A stretch of 64,000 nt of DNA from Ideonella sp. (GCF_016702655.1 NZ_JADJDO010000039.1:62001-126000), one strand, 5' to 3'; shown: positions 16,594-25,084, counted from the first letter of the stretch. Notes: generated from the sequence alone by a model not told the origin. A program made the numbers and translations.

Positions 16594-17187
16594 ATGAGAA
16601 AGTTTTCATTGTTGGCCGTGGCAGCCGCCGCGGCGATGGGTGCAGGCACGGCCTCGGCTGCGATCGACTTCGAAGGGGTGGCCACCGGAACGTACTCGAG
16701 CGTGACCGACGGCGGGGTGACATTCGAGTTCATCGCCGGAACGGGTCTGTTCGACGTGGTAGATGCGTCTCCAGGGTCGCCGATCTCGGGCCACAGCCTG
16801 ATTTCGTACTTCCAAAACGGGGGAGACGGCGCGTTCAAGGCGTCGATGGCCGGTGGCTTCAGTTCCTTCACGATCGGCTGCGGCGATTTTGCGCCGTCGG
16901 ATGACGACGAGTGCCACCTCAACGCCTATGACGCAGCCGGCGGCCTGCTCGACTCGGACGTTTTCTACCAGCCCGAGGGTCATCCAGGTGGCGGTGGCTC
17001 CATGACCGTGTGCAGTGCAACGCCGATTGCCTACGTCACCTTCAATGAAGTCGGCACTTTCCCCGGCGCAGTCTACTGGGACAACGCCGACTTCACCCCT
17101 GCCGTCCCAGAGCCGCAGACCTACGCCCTGTTCGGCCTCGGTCTGGCCGGTCTCGCGGCCGTCGCACGCCGGCGCCAGCCGAAGTAG
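16594..17187 (+). CDS. PEP-CTERM sorting domain-containing exported protein
   Basis: Secreted or surface protein of 197 aa. The signal peptide is MRKFSLLAVAAAAAMGAGTASA. The body is Gly/Asp/Ser-rich and beta-like with four cysteines. The C-terminal sorting signal is VPEPQTYALFGLGL with a hydrophobic segment and the basic tail RRRQPK. Exosortase systems recognise this PEP motif and cut the tail during export, often with exopolysaccharide. The start at 16594 fits GGAG at 16581-16584; the in-frame ATG at 16588 is too close to it. A hairpin terminator follows. The specific function is unknown. Confidence 0.9.
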   Translation: MRKFSLLAVAAAAAMGAGTASAAIDFEGVATGTYSSVTDGGVTFEFIAGTGLFDVVDASPGSPISGHSLISYFQNGGDGAFKASMAGGFSSFTIGCGDFAPSDDDECHLNAYDAAGGLLDSDVFYQPEGHPGGGGSMTVCSATPIAYVTFNEVGTFPGAVYWDNADFTPAVPEPQTYALFGLGLAGLAAVARRRQPK

Positions 17188-17227
17188 CACTGCCAATGCG
17201 CGCCGTCGCCGACGGCGCCTCGCAGAC

Positions 17228-17247
17228 AAGGGGGCTTCGGCCCCCTT
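17228..17247 (+). terminator. Rho-independent terminator after PEP-CTERM gene
   Basis: An 8-bp stem AAGGGGGC/GCCCCCTT with a stable TTCG loop, followed by a short T-rich stretch, 40 bp after the stop of the PEP-CTERM gene. Confidence 0.75.
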
Positions 17248-17387
17248 TGTCGTTGGCGCGGCGATCGGGTGTCGCGCCCGGCCCCTATCGCAAACCCTCG
17301 ATTGGCAGGCTCGGCCGTGCAGGCCGCGGGCGGCGTCCCTAGAATCCGCCATCCCGCCCTGCGGGGGTTCATTCAAGGAGGCCTTTC

Positions 17388-18302
17388 ATGTCGATCAGGA
17401 ATTTGCACCAGGCGCTGCTCGTTGCCGCCGCCACGCTCGCGGTCGGCGCCGCGCACGCGCAGGCGGGCGACACGCTCAAGAAGATCAAGGACAGCGGCAG
17501 CGTCACGATGGGCGTGCGCGAGTCGTCCGGCGCGCTCTCCTTCACGCTCGGCGACGGCAAGTACACGGGCTTTCACTACGACGTCTGCCAGCACGTGCTC
17601 GCCGACGTTCAGAAAGCACTGGGCATGGCCAAGCTCGACATCAAGTACCAGCCGGTCACGTCGCAGAACCGCATCCCGCTGGTGCAGAACGGCACCGTCG
17701 ACATCGAGTGCGGCTCGACGACCAACAACGCGACGCGCCAGAAGGACGTGGCCTTCGCGCCCACGCTCTACGTCGAGGAAGTGCGCATGGCGGTCAAGGC
17801 CAACTCGGGCATCACCTCGATCGCACAACTGAACGGCAAGTCGGTCGCGACGACCACCGGCACGACCTCGGTGCAGACGCTGCGCAAGAACGAGCGCGCC
17901 AGCGGCGTCGACTTCAAGGAGGTCTACGGCAAGGACCACTCCGACAGCTTCCTGCTGCTCGAGTCGGGCCGCGCCGACGCCTTCGTGATGGACGGCCAGA
18001 TCCTGGCCGGCCTGATCTCGAAGTCCAAGAACCCGGCCGACTACAGAATCGTCGGCGAGGTGCTGTCGGTCGAGCCGATCGCGATCATGTACCGCAAGGA
18101 CGACCCTGCGTTCAAGAAGGCCGTCGATGGCAGCATCCTGGCGATGATCAAGAGCGGCGAGGTGGCCAAGCTGTACGACAAGTGGTTCATGCAGCCGATC
18201 CCGCCCGCCAACACCAAGGTCGGGCTGCCGCTCTCCGACGCCACCAAGGCGGCATGGGCGAACCCGAACGACAAGCCGATGGAAGACTACGCCAAGAAGT
18301 AG
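17388..18302 (+). CDS. gltI: Glutamate/aspartate ABC transporter, periplasmic binding protein
   Basis: Solute-binding protein of 304 aa for glutamate/aspartate uptake. The signal peptide is MSIRNLHQALLVAAATLAVG to AHA. The family pattern includes DTLKKIKDSGSVTMGVRE, FHYDVCQHV, PLVQNGTVDIECGSTTNNA and the LLESGRADAFVMDG hinge region. AAGGAGG lies 7 bases before the ATG. It is the first gene of gltIJKL, which has the E. coli gene order; its much larger gap to gltJ (75 bp, GC-rich) is typical where the binding protein is made in excess. Substrate is assigned from close family resemblance. Confidence 0.93.
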   Translation: MSIRNLHQALLVAAATLAVGAAHAQAGDTLKKIKDSGSVTMGVRESSGALSFTLGDGKYTGFHYDVCQHVLADVQKALGMAKLDIKYQPVTSQNRIPLVQNGTVDIECGSTTNNATRQKDVAFAPTLYVEEVRMAVKANSGITSIAQLNGKSVATTTGTTSVQTLRKNERASGVDFKEVYGKDHSDSFLLLESGRADAFVMDGQILAGLISKSKNPADYRIVGEVLSVEPIAIMYRKDDPAFKKAVDGSILAMIKSGEVAKLYDKWFMQPIPPANTKVGLPLSDATKAAWANPNDKPMEDYAKK

Positions 18303-18377
18303 CGCGCAGGGCAGGCCGGCAAGCAACCGCCGGCGGCCCGCGCTGGGCCGCCACACCTGAGCGCAACGGAGGCGCCA

Positions 18378-19088
18378 ATGAGCAGTGCGTGGGACTGGCA
18401 GGTCTTCCTGCAGGACACCGGCGGCGGGCAGACCTACCTCGACTGGATGTTCTCGGCCTGGGGCTGGACGCTCTCGGTCGCTGCCGGCGGCCTGGTCGTC
18501 GCGCTCGGCGTCGGCTCGCTGATGGGCATCCTGCGCACCGCGCCGAGCCGGCCGCTGGCGCTGCTGGGCAATGCGTGGACCGAGCTCTTTCGCAACATCC
18601 CGCTGCTGGTCCAGCTCTTCCTCTGGTACCACGTGCTGCCGTCGATCTTCCTGTCGCTGCGCGAAGTGCCGAGCTTCGTGCTCGTCGTGTTCGGCCTCGG
18701 CTTCTTCACCTCGGCGCGCATCTCCGAGCAGGTCAAGGCCGGCATCGAGGCGCTGCCGCGGGGCCAGCGCTACGCGGGCCTGGCGATGGGGCTGACGCTG
18801 CCGCAGACCTACCGCTACGTGCTGCTGCCGATGGCCTTCCGGATCGTGATCCCGCCGCTCACCAGTGAGTCGATGAACATCATCAAGAACTCGTCGGTGG
18901 CGTTCGCGGTCAGCATCTCCGAGCTGACGATGTTCGCGATGCAGGCGCAGGAGGAGACCTCGCGCGGCGTCGAGATCTACCTCGCGGTGACGCTGCTGTA
19001 CTTCGTCTCGGCGTTTGCCGTCAACCGCATCGCGCTCGTCATCGAGCACCGCGTGCAGGTGCCGGGGATGATCGGCGGGGGTAAGTGA
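18378..19088 (+). CDS. gltJ: Glutamate/aspartate ABC transporter permease GltJ
   Basis: Inner-membrane permease of 236 aa, of the HisM/GltJ class. The N-terminal periplasmic-side segment (WDWQVFLQD) and the first helix are followed by NAWTELFRNIPLLVQLFLWY. The EAA-type loop that contacts the ATPase is GLAMGLTLPQTYRYVLLPMA, with five or so membrane helices. It pairs with GltK as a heterodimer. The stop at 19088 is followed by an 82-bp gap that holds a hairpin repeat instead of the short spacing usual inside this operon. Confidence 0.93.
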   Translation: MSSAWDWQVFLQDTGGGQTYLDWMFSAWGWTLSVAAGGLVVALGVGSLMGILRTAPSRPLALLGNAWTELFRNIPLLVQLFLWYHVLPSIFLSLREVPSFVLVVFGLGFFTSARISEQVKAGIEALPRGQRYAGLAMGLTLPQTYRYVLLPMAFRIVIPPLTSESMNIIKNSSVAFAVSISELTMFAMQAQEETSRGVEIYLAVTLLYFVSAFAVNRIALVIEHRVQVPGMIGGGK

Positions 19089-19132
19089 TGGGCCCCCAAG
19101 CTCACATTCGTTCGCGCCCCTCCGAGGGGGAG

Positions 19133-19168
19133 CAGGCCTCCCTTGGGAGCGGCCCGGCGGGAGGCCTG
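19133..19168 (+). repeat. Hairpin repeat with conserved loop core, covering the gltK ribosome site
   Basis: A 10-bp stem, CAGGCCTCCC with GGGAGGCCTG, encloses the 16-base loop TTGGGAGCGGCCCGGC. The same loop with a different but self-complementary stem occurs at 44160-44191, and related cores at 24055-24142, 24822-25084 and about 50395. The right arm contains the GGGAGG that acts as the ribosome site of gltK, whose ATG begins at 19171, two bases after the hairpin. Confidence 0.8.
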
Positions 19169-19170
19169 AG

Positions 19171-19839
19171 ATGCTGAACCTCGACTTCGGCTTCCTGACC
19201 TGGCAGGTCGTCGGCAGCTTCATCCTCAAGGGACTCGTCTTCTCGGTCCAGCTCACGCTCGTGGCGATGGTCGGCGGGATCGCGCTCGGCACGGTGCTGG
19301 CGCTGATGCGCCTGTCGGGCAAGAAGCCGCTCGTGCTCGTCGCTGCGTTCTACGTCAACACGCTGCGCTCGATCCCGCTGGTGATGGTGATCCTGTGGTT
19401 CTTCCTGCTCATCCCGCTGCTGATCGGCCGCCCCATGGGTGCCGAAGTCTCGGCCATCATCACCTTCACCGTGTTCGAGGCGGCCTACTACTCCGAGATC
19501 ATGCGCGCCGGCATCCAGAGCGTGCCCAAGGGGCAGGTCTACGCGGGCTACGCGGTCGGCATGACCTACGGCCAGACCATGCAGTTGATCGTGCTGCCGC
19601 AGGCGTTCCGCAACATGCTGCCGGTGCTGCTGACGCAGACCATCATCCTCTTCCAGGACACGTCGCTCGTGTATGCGATCGGCGCCTACGACCTGTTGAA
19701 GGGCTTCGAGGTCGCGGGCAAGAACTTCAACCGGCCGGTCGAGATGTACCTGCTCGCCGCATTGGTCTATTTGGTGATCTGCTTCAGCCTGTCGATGCTC
19801 GTGCGCCGGTTGCAGAACAAGATCCGCATCATCCGCTAG
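19171..19839 (+). CDS. gltK: Glutamate/aspartate ABC transporter permease GltK
   Basis: Second permease subunit, 222 aa. Visible are a first helix with FSVQLTLVAMVGGIALGT, NTLRSIPLVMVILWFF, and the ATPase-contact loop YAVGMTYGQTMQLIVLPQA. It overlaps no neighbour: 82 bp after gltJ and 14 bp before gltL. Its Shine-Dalgarno GGGAGG lies within the right arm of a repeat hairpin, so initiation may be lowered unless ribosomes finishing gltJ or other factors open the hairpin. The functional call is firm; the regulatory idea is inference. Confidence 0.93.
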   Translation: MLNLDFGFLTWQVVGSFILKGLVFSVQLTLVAMVGGIALGTVLALMRLSGKKPLVLVAAFYVNTLRSIPLVMVILWFFLLIPLLIGRPMGAEVSAIITFTVFEAAYYSEIMRAGIQSVPKGQVYAGYAVGMTYGQTMQLIVLPQAFRNMLPVLLTQTIILFQDTSLVYAIGAYDLLKGFEVAGKNFNRPVEMYLLAALVYLVICFSLSMLVRRLQNKIRIIR

Positions 19840-19853
19840 CCGGAGAGAACCCG

Positions 19854-20594
19854 ATGGCCATGATCGACATCCGCAATGTCTCCAAGTGGTACGGCAGCTT
19901 CCAGGTGCTGACCGATTGCACGACGCAGATCGACAAGGGCGAGGTCGTCGTCGTCTGCGGGCCGTCGGGCTCGGGCAAGAGCACGCTGATCAAGACCGTC
20001 AATGCACTCGAGCCCTTCCAGAAGGGCGACATCGTCGTCGACGGTGTCTCGATCGCCGACCCCAAGACCGACCTCCCGAAGCTGCGCTCGCGCGTGGGCA
20101 TGGTGTTCCAGCATTTCGAGCTCTTCCCGCACCTGTCGGTGACGGAGAACCTGACGCTGGCGCAGGTCAAGGTGCTCGGGCGCAGCGCCGACGAGGCGAA
20201 GACGCGGGGGCTCAAGATGCTCGACCGCGTCGGCCTGATGGCGCACAAGGACAAGTTCCCGGGCCAGCTCTCGGGCGGGCAGCAACAGCGCGTCGCGATC
20301 GCGCGCGCCCTGTCGATGGACCCGATCGTGATGCTGTTCGACGAGCCGACGTCGGCGCTCGACCCCGAGATGGTCGGCGAGGTGCTCGACGTGATGGTGC
20401 TGCTGGCCAAGGAAGGCATGACGATGATGGTCGTCACGCACGAGATGGGCTTTGCGCGCAAGGTCAGCCACCGCGTGATCTTCATGGACGCGGGCAAGGT
20501 GGTCGAGGATTGCACGCGCGATGACTTCTTCGGCAACCCCGACGCGCGCTCGCCACGGGCGAAGGAATTCCTGTCCAAGATCCTGCAGCACTGA
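19854..20594 (+). CDS. gltL: Glutamate/aspartate ABC transporter ATP-binding protein GltL
   Basis: ATPase subunit of 246 aa of the polar amino acid uptake class. Walker A is VCGPSGSGKSTLI (about residues 36-48), the Q-loop region is VGMVFQHFELFPHLSV, the signature is LSGGQQQRVAIARAL, Walker B is VMLFDEPTSALDPEM and the switch His is in VVTHEMGFA. It is the last gene of gltIJKL. A weak hairpin (AGCCCT/AGGGCT at 20605-20622) without a T-tract follows, so read-through into pyrC is possible. Confidence 0.94.
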   Translation: MAMIDIRNVSKWYGSFQVLTDCTTQIDKGEVVVVCGPSGSGKSTLIKTVNALEPFQKGDIVVDGVSIADPKTDLPKLRSRVGMVFQHFELFPHLSVTENLTLAQVKVLGRSADEAKTRGLKMLDRVGLMAHKDKFPGQLSGGQQQRVAIARALSMDPIVMLFDEPTSALDPEMVGEVLDVMVLLAKEGMTMMVVTHEMGFARKVSHRVIFMDAGKVVEDCTRDDFFGNPDARSPRAKEFLSKILQH

Positions 20595-20665
20595 TGCGCT
20601 GGTGAGCCCTCGCTGAAGGGCTGCATGCCGCCGGCAGCGCGATGGCCGGGTGCGAGAATGGCCGC

Positions 20666-21700
20666 ATGCCGACCGAGCAGCTGACGATCACGCGCCCCGA
20701 CGACTGGCATCTGCACCTGCGCGACGGCGCGGCGCTGGCCGCGGTGCTGCCGCACACGGCGCGCCAGTTCGGGCGCGCGATCGTGATGCCCAACCTCAAG
20801 CCGCCCGTCACGACCGCGGCGCAGGCGATCGCCTACCGTGAGCGCATCGGCGCCGCGCTGCCGCCGGGCGCGGCCTTCGAGCCGCTGATGACGCTGTACC
20901 TGACCGACACCCTGCCGCCCGACGAGATCCACCGCGCCAAGGCAGCCGGCGTCGTCGCCGTCAAGCTCTATCCGGCCGGCGCGACGACGCACAGCGATGC
21001 CGGCGTGACCGAACTGCGCCGGACCTATCCGACGCTGGAAGCGATGCAGCGCGCGAGCCTGCCGCTGCTCGTGCACGGCGAGGTGACCGATCCGTCGGTC
21101 GACCTCTTCGACCGCGAGCAGGTCTTCATCGACAAGCAGCTGATCCCGCTGCGGCGCGACTTCCCGGAACTCAAGATCGTCTTCGAGCACATCACGACGC
21201 GCGACGCGGCGCAGTACGTGACCCACGCCGACCGCTTCGTCGGCGCGACGATCACTGCGCACCACCTGCTCTACAACCGCAACGCGATGTTCCAGGGTGG
21301 CCTGCGGCCGCACTGGTACTGCCTGCCGGTATTGAAGCGCGAGGCGCATCGCCAGGCGCTCGTCGCCGCGGCCACGTCGGGTGGCGACAGGTTCTTCCTC
21401 GGCACCGACAGCGCGCCGCATGCGGCGCACCTGAAGGAGCAGGCCACGGGCTGCGCCGGCTGCTACACGGCGCTGGCGGCGCTCGAGCTCTACGCCGAGG
21501 CCTTCGACGCCGCGGGTGCGCTCGACAAGCTCGAAGCATTCGCGAGCTTCAACGGCCCGGCGTTCTACGGCCTGGCGCGCAACGCCGGCAGCATCACGCT
21601 GCGCCGCGAGCGCTGGACGCTGCCCGAATCGCTGCCCTTCGGCGATGCCGAACTCAAGCCGCTGCGAGGCGGTGAATCCCTCCAATGGAAGCTCGCATGA
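20666..21700 (+). CDS. pyrC: Dihydroorotase
   Basis: Zinc enzyme of pyrimidine synthesis: ring closure of carbamoyl aspartate to dihydroorotate. Length is 344 aa, the size of the E. coli-type class. Metal and catalytic residues visible are DDWHLHLRDG (two His), the carboxylated-lysine segment VVAVKLYPAGATTHS, LLVHGEV, IVFEHITT and LGTDSAPH. The start at 20666 (MPTEQLTITRP) is chosen over 20642 because the conserved region follows directly. Its stop overlaps the start of the NYN gene by ATGA. Confidence 0.95.
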   Translation: MPTEQLTITRPDDWHLHLRDGAALAAVLPHTARQFGRAIVMPNLKPPVTTAAQAIAYRERIGAALPPGAAFEPLMTLYLTDTLPPDEIHRAKAAGVVAVKLYPAGATTHSDAGVTELRRTYPTLEAMQRASLPLLVHGEVTDPSVDLFDREQVFIDKQLIPLRRDFPELKIVFEHITTRDAAQYVTHADRFVGATITAHHLLYNRNAMFQGGLRPHWYCLPVLKREAHRQALVAAATSGGDRFFLGTDSAPHAAHLKEQATGCAGCYTALAALELYAEAFDAAGALDKLEAFASFNGPAFYGLARNAGSITLRRERWTLPESLPFGDAELKPLRGGESLQWKLA

Positions 21701-22422
21701 AATCCGACCCCAAAGTGATGCTGCTCGTCGATGCCGACAACGTCTCGGCCGACGTCGTCGAACAGGCATTCGCCAAGGTGCTCGAAGAGCGCGGCGCGAT
21801 CCACGTCCGCCGCGCCTACTGCACCGCCGAATCGGCGGCGAAGAACCTGCAGCTCTTCAAGCGCCTGTCGATCCGGCCGATCGTCAATCTCTCGACGGGC
21901 AAGAACTCGACCGACATCGCGCTCGCCGTCGACGCGATCGACCTCGTCGTCGCCGAGCGCCCCGACCTAGTCGTGATCGTGTCGTCGGACTCGGACTTCG
22001 CGCCGCTCGTGATCCGCCTGCGCGAGAAGGGCTGCCGCGTCGAGGGCATCGGCCAGGAGGGCAAGACGGGCGACGACGCCAAGCCGGTCTACGACGCCTT
22101 CGTCGATCTGCGCCACGGCAAGGCGCGCGCCGCGGCCAGACCCGTTGCGCCGAAGCAGGCCGCGAAACCGGCGTCCAAGCGGGCGGCCCGCGCGCCGGCC
22201 TTGCCCGAAGACGTGCAGGTCATCCTCGGCGCGGTGCCGCAGCTAGCCGCAGGCGGCTGGGTCGAGCTGCGCATGGCCGCCGAGCCGCTGCGCAAGGCCG
22301 GCCTGCTCGGCAAGACGGCCGCCTCGACCAAGGTCTTCAAGAAGCACGCGGCCCACTTTGCGCTCCAGCCCGAGAAGGCGCCGAACCAGGTGCGCTACCT
22401 CGGAGCTGCCTTGCGCGGATAA
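21697..22422 (+). CDS. NYN domain protein with C-terminal OST-HTH/LOTUS-like domain
   Basis: Putative RNA-processing protein of 241 aa. The N-terminal half is a LabA/DUF88-type NYN (PIN-like) nuclease domain: VMLLVDADNVSADVV, then KNSTDIALAVDAIDLV and LVVIVSSDSDFAPLV. The Asp residues of these blocks form the expected metal site. After a Lys/Ala-rich linker (about 148-170), the C-terminal stretch PEDVQVILGAVPQLA to NQVRYLG resembles an OST-HTH/LOTUS RNA-binding module (less certain). The start at 21697 overlaps pyrC by ATGA, and rnpB begins 9 bp after the stop. A role in RNA turnover is inferred. Confidence 0.85.
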   Translation: MKSDPKVMLLVDADNVSADVVEQAFAKVLEERGAIHVRRAYCTAESAAKNLQLFKRLSIRPIVNLSTGKNSTDIALAVDAIDLVVAERPDLVVIVSSDSDFAPLVIRLREKGCRVEGIGQEGKTGDDAKPVYDAFVDLRHGKARAAARPVAPKQAAKPASKRAARAPALPEDVQVILGAVPQLAAGGWVELRMAAEPLRKAGLLGKTAASTKVFKKHAAHFALQPEKAPNQVRYLGAALRG

Positions 22423-22430
22423 TCCGATCC

Positions 22431-22777
22431 GTGAAGCAAGCCAGACCGCCGCTGGTGCAAGGCCCGAAAGGGCGCACTGGAGGAAGGTCCGGACTGCACA
22501 GGGCAGCGCAGCAGCTAACGGCTGTCCACCGCGAGGTGAGGATCAGAGCAACAGAGACGAGTCAGGGCGGGTTCCCGTGTGGGCCCGCCTTGGGTGAAAC
22601 GGGCAATCTCTGCGCGCAGCAACACCAAATAGGCCGGCGATGATGTGGCTCCGCGGAGCCGGCGGGTAGGTGGCACCGAGCCGTGCAGCGATGCACGGCC
22701 CAGAGGAATGGCGGTCACGGCGGCAGGTTCGCGAGGGCCTGGCGCTGCACAGAATCCGGCCTATCGGCTCGCTTCAC
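22431..22777 (+). ncRNA. rnpB: RNase P RNA, bacterial class A
   Basis: Catalytic RNA of RNase P, which trims tRNA 5' leaders. The ends pair as P1: GTGAAGCAAGCC at the start with GGCTCGCTTCAC at 22766-22777. Conserved blocks are GGAGGAAGGTCCGGAC (22479-22494), AGAGCAACAGAGA (22545-22557), CAGAGGAATGGC near 22700 and ACAGAATCCGGCCTATC (22749-22765). It is transcribed in the same direction as the NYN gene; a short CACTTTT stretch follows. Reading frames across this region are not protein genes. Ends are assigned from P1 pairing and may be a few bases off. Confidence 0.95.
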
Positions 22778-22833
22778 ACTTTTACCCCCAGGGCCTGCGC
22801 AAGCGGGCGCGACGAGCGAGCAAGTTCGATCCG

Positions 22834-24039
22834 ATGAACCCCGACGCACACAAGCTGTGGCGAGCCCCGCGCTGGGCACTGTCGCTGCTGCTCGCCTGCC
22901 TGGGGATGCTCGGGCCGTTCTCGATCGACACCTACCTGCCGGCTTTCGCGGGCATCGCGGCGTCGATCGGCGCCACGCCGGTGCAGATGCAGCAGACGCT
23001 GTCGGCCTATCTGTTCGGCTTCGCGGTCATGAACCTGTTTCACGGTGCGCTCGCCGACAGCTTCGGCCGGCGGCCGGTCGTGCTCTGGGGCGTGGCGCTG
23101 TTCACGCTCGCCTCGGCGGGCTGCGCGCTCGCCGACAGCATCGGCGCGCTCGTCTTCTGGCGTGTCGTGCAGGGCATCTCGGCGGGCGCCGGCATCGTCG
23201 TCTCGCGCGCCGTGATCCGAGACATGTTCAAGCCCGCCGACGCGCAGCGCGTGATGTCGCAGGTGACGATCTACTTCGGCGTCGCGCCGGCCGTGGCGCC
23301 GATGGTCGGCGGCTTCCTGTTCGTGCATGTCGGCTGGCACTCGATCTTCTGGTTCCTGACCGCAGTCGGCGCGCTGCTCTGGCTGGCCAACTACCAGCTG
23401 CTGCCGGAGACGCTGCACCGCTCGCACCGGCAGTCGTTTCGCGCCTCCAGCCTGCTGCGCGGCTACTGGGAGCTCGGCTCGGACCCGCGCTTCCTGACGC
23501 TGGCGCTGGCGAGCGGCATCCCGTTCAACGGCATGTTCCTGTATGTGCTGTCGGCGCCGGTCTTCCTCGGCGACCACCTGGGCCTCGCGCCGGGGCAGTT
23601 CTTCTGGTTCTTCTGCCTGAGCATTGCCGGCATCATGGGCGGCGCCTGGCTGTCGGGGCGCCTCGCCGGGCGCATCCAGCCCAAGCGCCAGATCCGCTAC
23701 GGCTTCGTGATCATGGTCAGCGTTGCCGTCCTCAACGTGGCGCTGAACCTGATGTTCGAGGCCGAGGCCTGGTGGGCGATGTGGCCGATCGCGATCTTCT
23801 CGTTCGGCTGGTCGCTGATGGTGCCGGTGGTCACGCTGATGGTGCTCGACCTCGTCCCCGAGCGGCGCGGCATGGCCTCGTCGATGCAGGCCTGCATCGG
23901 CAGCCTCGCCAATGGCTTCGTCGCCGGCGTCATCGCGCCGCTCGTGATGCACTCCACGCAGCAGCTCGCGGTCACGTCGCTGGCGATGCTGGGGATCGGC
24001 GTCGTGGCGTGGCTGTGGGTCAAGCCGCGCGTGTCCTGA
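22834..24039 (+). CDS. Bcr/CflA-type MFS multidrug efflux transporter
   Basis: Drug/proton antiporter of 401 aa with 12 predicted membrane helices. The DHA1 motif A is GALADSFGRRPVVLWG, the start of helix 1 carries MLGPFSIDTYLPAF typical of the Bcr/CflA group, and motif C-like text is seen around VAPAVAPMVGGFL. The ATG at 22834 is the first in-frame start that lies clear of rnpB. Substrates in relatives include bicyclomycin, chloramphenicol and sulfonamides; the substrate here is unknown. An inverted copy of the thrH-flanking repeat follows at 24055. Confidence 0.9.
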   Translation: MNPDAHKLWRAPRWALSLLLACLGMLGPFSIDTYLPAFAGIAASIGATPVQMQQTLSAYLFGFAVMNLFHGALADSFGRRPVVLWGVALFTLASAGCALADSIGALVFWRVVQGISAGAGIVVSRAVIRDMFKPADAQRVMSQVTIYFGVAPAVAPMVGGFLFVHVGWHSIFWFLTAVGALLWLANYQLLPETLHRSHRQSFRASSLLRGYWELGSDPRFLTLALASGIPFNGMFLYVLSAPVFLGDHLGLAPGQFFWFFCLSIAGIMGGAWLSGRLAGRIQPKRQIRYGFVIMVSVAVLNVALNLMFEAEAWWAMWPIAIFSFGWSLMVPVVTLMVLDLVPERRGMASSMQACIGSLANGFVAGVIAPLVMHSTQQLAVTSLAMLGIGVVAWLWVKPRVS

Positions 24040-24054
24040 GCGGTGGCCGGCGTC

Positions 24055-24142
24055 TAGGGCCGCCGCGCCGGGCCGCCCCAAGCAAGGCCCTACCCTCGCG
24101 GAGGGTCGCTCGACGTACCCGGCGAGCGGGGTGTCGTCACTC
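24055..24142 (-). repeat. Inverted single copy of the 87-bp repeat, upstream of thrH
   Basis: The reverse complement of this stretch matches the 87-bp tandem unit at 24822-25084: the same GTGACGACACCCCG start, a central CGACCCTCC block and the TTGCTTGGGGCGGCCC core. It lies between the efflux transporter and thrH, so thrH is bracketed by copies in opposite orientation. Confidence 0.8.
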
Positions 24143-24186
24143 AACGCTGGGGTAGCATCGCGCCGCCCTGCCAGGAAGCCCTCTTC

Positions 24187-24816
24187 ATGCAATTCATCTG
24201 CCTCGACCTCGAAGGCGTGCTCGTGCCCGAGATCTGGATCGCCTTTGCCGAGCGCACCGGCATTGCCGAATTCCGGCGCACGACGCGCGACGAACCCGAC
24301 TACGACAAGCTCATGCGCTGGCGCCTCGATCTGCTGCGCGAGCATGGCCTCAAGCTCGCCGACATCCAGGCCGTGATCGGCGCCATGGCGCCGCTGCCGG
24401 GCGCGCTCGACTTCCTCGACGATCTGCGCGCGCGCTACCAGGTCGCGATCCTGTCCGACACCTTCTACGAGTTCGCCGACCCGCTGATGCGCCAACTCGG
24501 GCGGCCGACGCTGCTGTGCCACCGCCTCGACGTCGATGGCGCCGGCTTCGTCACCGCCTACCGGCTGCGCCAGCCGGACCAGAAGCGCCACGCGGTGAAC
24601 GCGCTCAGGAGCCTGAACTACCGCGTCATCGCGGCCGGCGATTCGTTCAACGACACGGGCATGCTCGCCGCCGCAGACGCGGGCTTCCTGATCCATCCGC
24701 CGCCCGCGGTGGCGGCGCAGTTTCCGCAGTTTCCGGTCTGTCGGGGCTTCGACGAGCTGCGTGCTGCGATCGACGGCGCTGCCGCGCGACTTGCGCCGGG
24801 GCTGGAAGGCGGCTGA
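24187..24816 (+). CDS. thrH: Bifunctional phosphoserine phosphatase / homoserine phosphotransferase ThrH
   Basis: HAD-superfamily enzyme of 209 aa. The first HAD motif is FICLDLEGVLVPE: the usual DxDGTL is here DLEGVL, as in Pseudomonas ThrH. Motif II is ILSDTFYEF, and motif III/IV is GDSFNDTGMLAAADAG. In relatives ThrH removes phosphate from phosphoserine and can move it to homoserine, linking serine and threonine synthesis. It is flanked by copies of an 87-bp intergenic repeat, one inverted upstream and three direct downstream. Confidence 0.92.
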   Translation: MQFICLDLEGVLVPEIWIAFAERTGIAEFRRTTRDEPDYDKLMRWRLDLLREHGLKLADIQAVIGAMAPLPGALDFLDDLRARYQVAILSDTFYEFADPLMRQLGRPTLLCHRLDVDGAGFVTAYRLRQPDQKRHAVNALRSLNYRVIAAGDSFNDTGMLAAADAGFLIHPPPAVAAQFPQFPVCRGFDELRAAIDGAAARLAPGLEGG

Positions 24817-24821
24817 TTGAC

Positions 24822-25084
24822 TACACCCCGCCCGCCGGGTACGGCGGGCGACCCTCCGGGAGGGTAGGGCCTTGCTTGGGGCGGCCCGGCGCGGCGGCCC
24901 TGGGTGACGACACCCCGCCCGCCGCGTACGGCGGGCGACCCTCCGGGAGGGCAGGGCCTTGCTTGGGGCGGCCCGGCGCGGCGGCCCTGGGTGACGACAC
25001 CCCGCCCCCCGGGTACGGCGGGCGACCCTCCGGGAGGGCAGGGCCATGCTCGGGGCGGCTCGGCGCGGCGGCGCCTGCGCACCT
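24822..25084 (+). repeat. Three tandem copies of an 87-bp GC-rich repeat
   Basis: Three direct copies begin at about 24824, 24911 and 24998, a period of exactly 87 bp. Each contains a CACCCCGCCC block, GTACGGCGGGCGACCCTCC, and the hairpin core TTGGGGCGGCCCGGC inside an AGGGCC/GGCCCT stem. Copies 1 and 2 are nearly identical over most of the unit; the end of copy 3 has diverged. In the 543 bp between thrH and the next gene, the remaining 25085-25359 shows no gene and no clear promoter. Confidence 0.9.

Noticed and set aside
22358..22830. Several open frames across the rnpB region
   Set aside because: The region has all conserved RNase P RNA blocks and pairing ends, so these frames are not coding.
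24822..25084. Tandem 87-bp repeats as a possible CRISPR array
   Set aside because: The units are contiguous and the whole 87 bp repeats, with no unique spacers and no cas genes.
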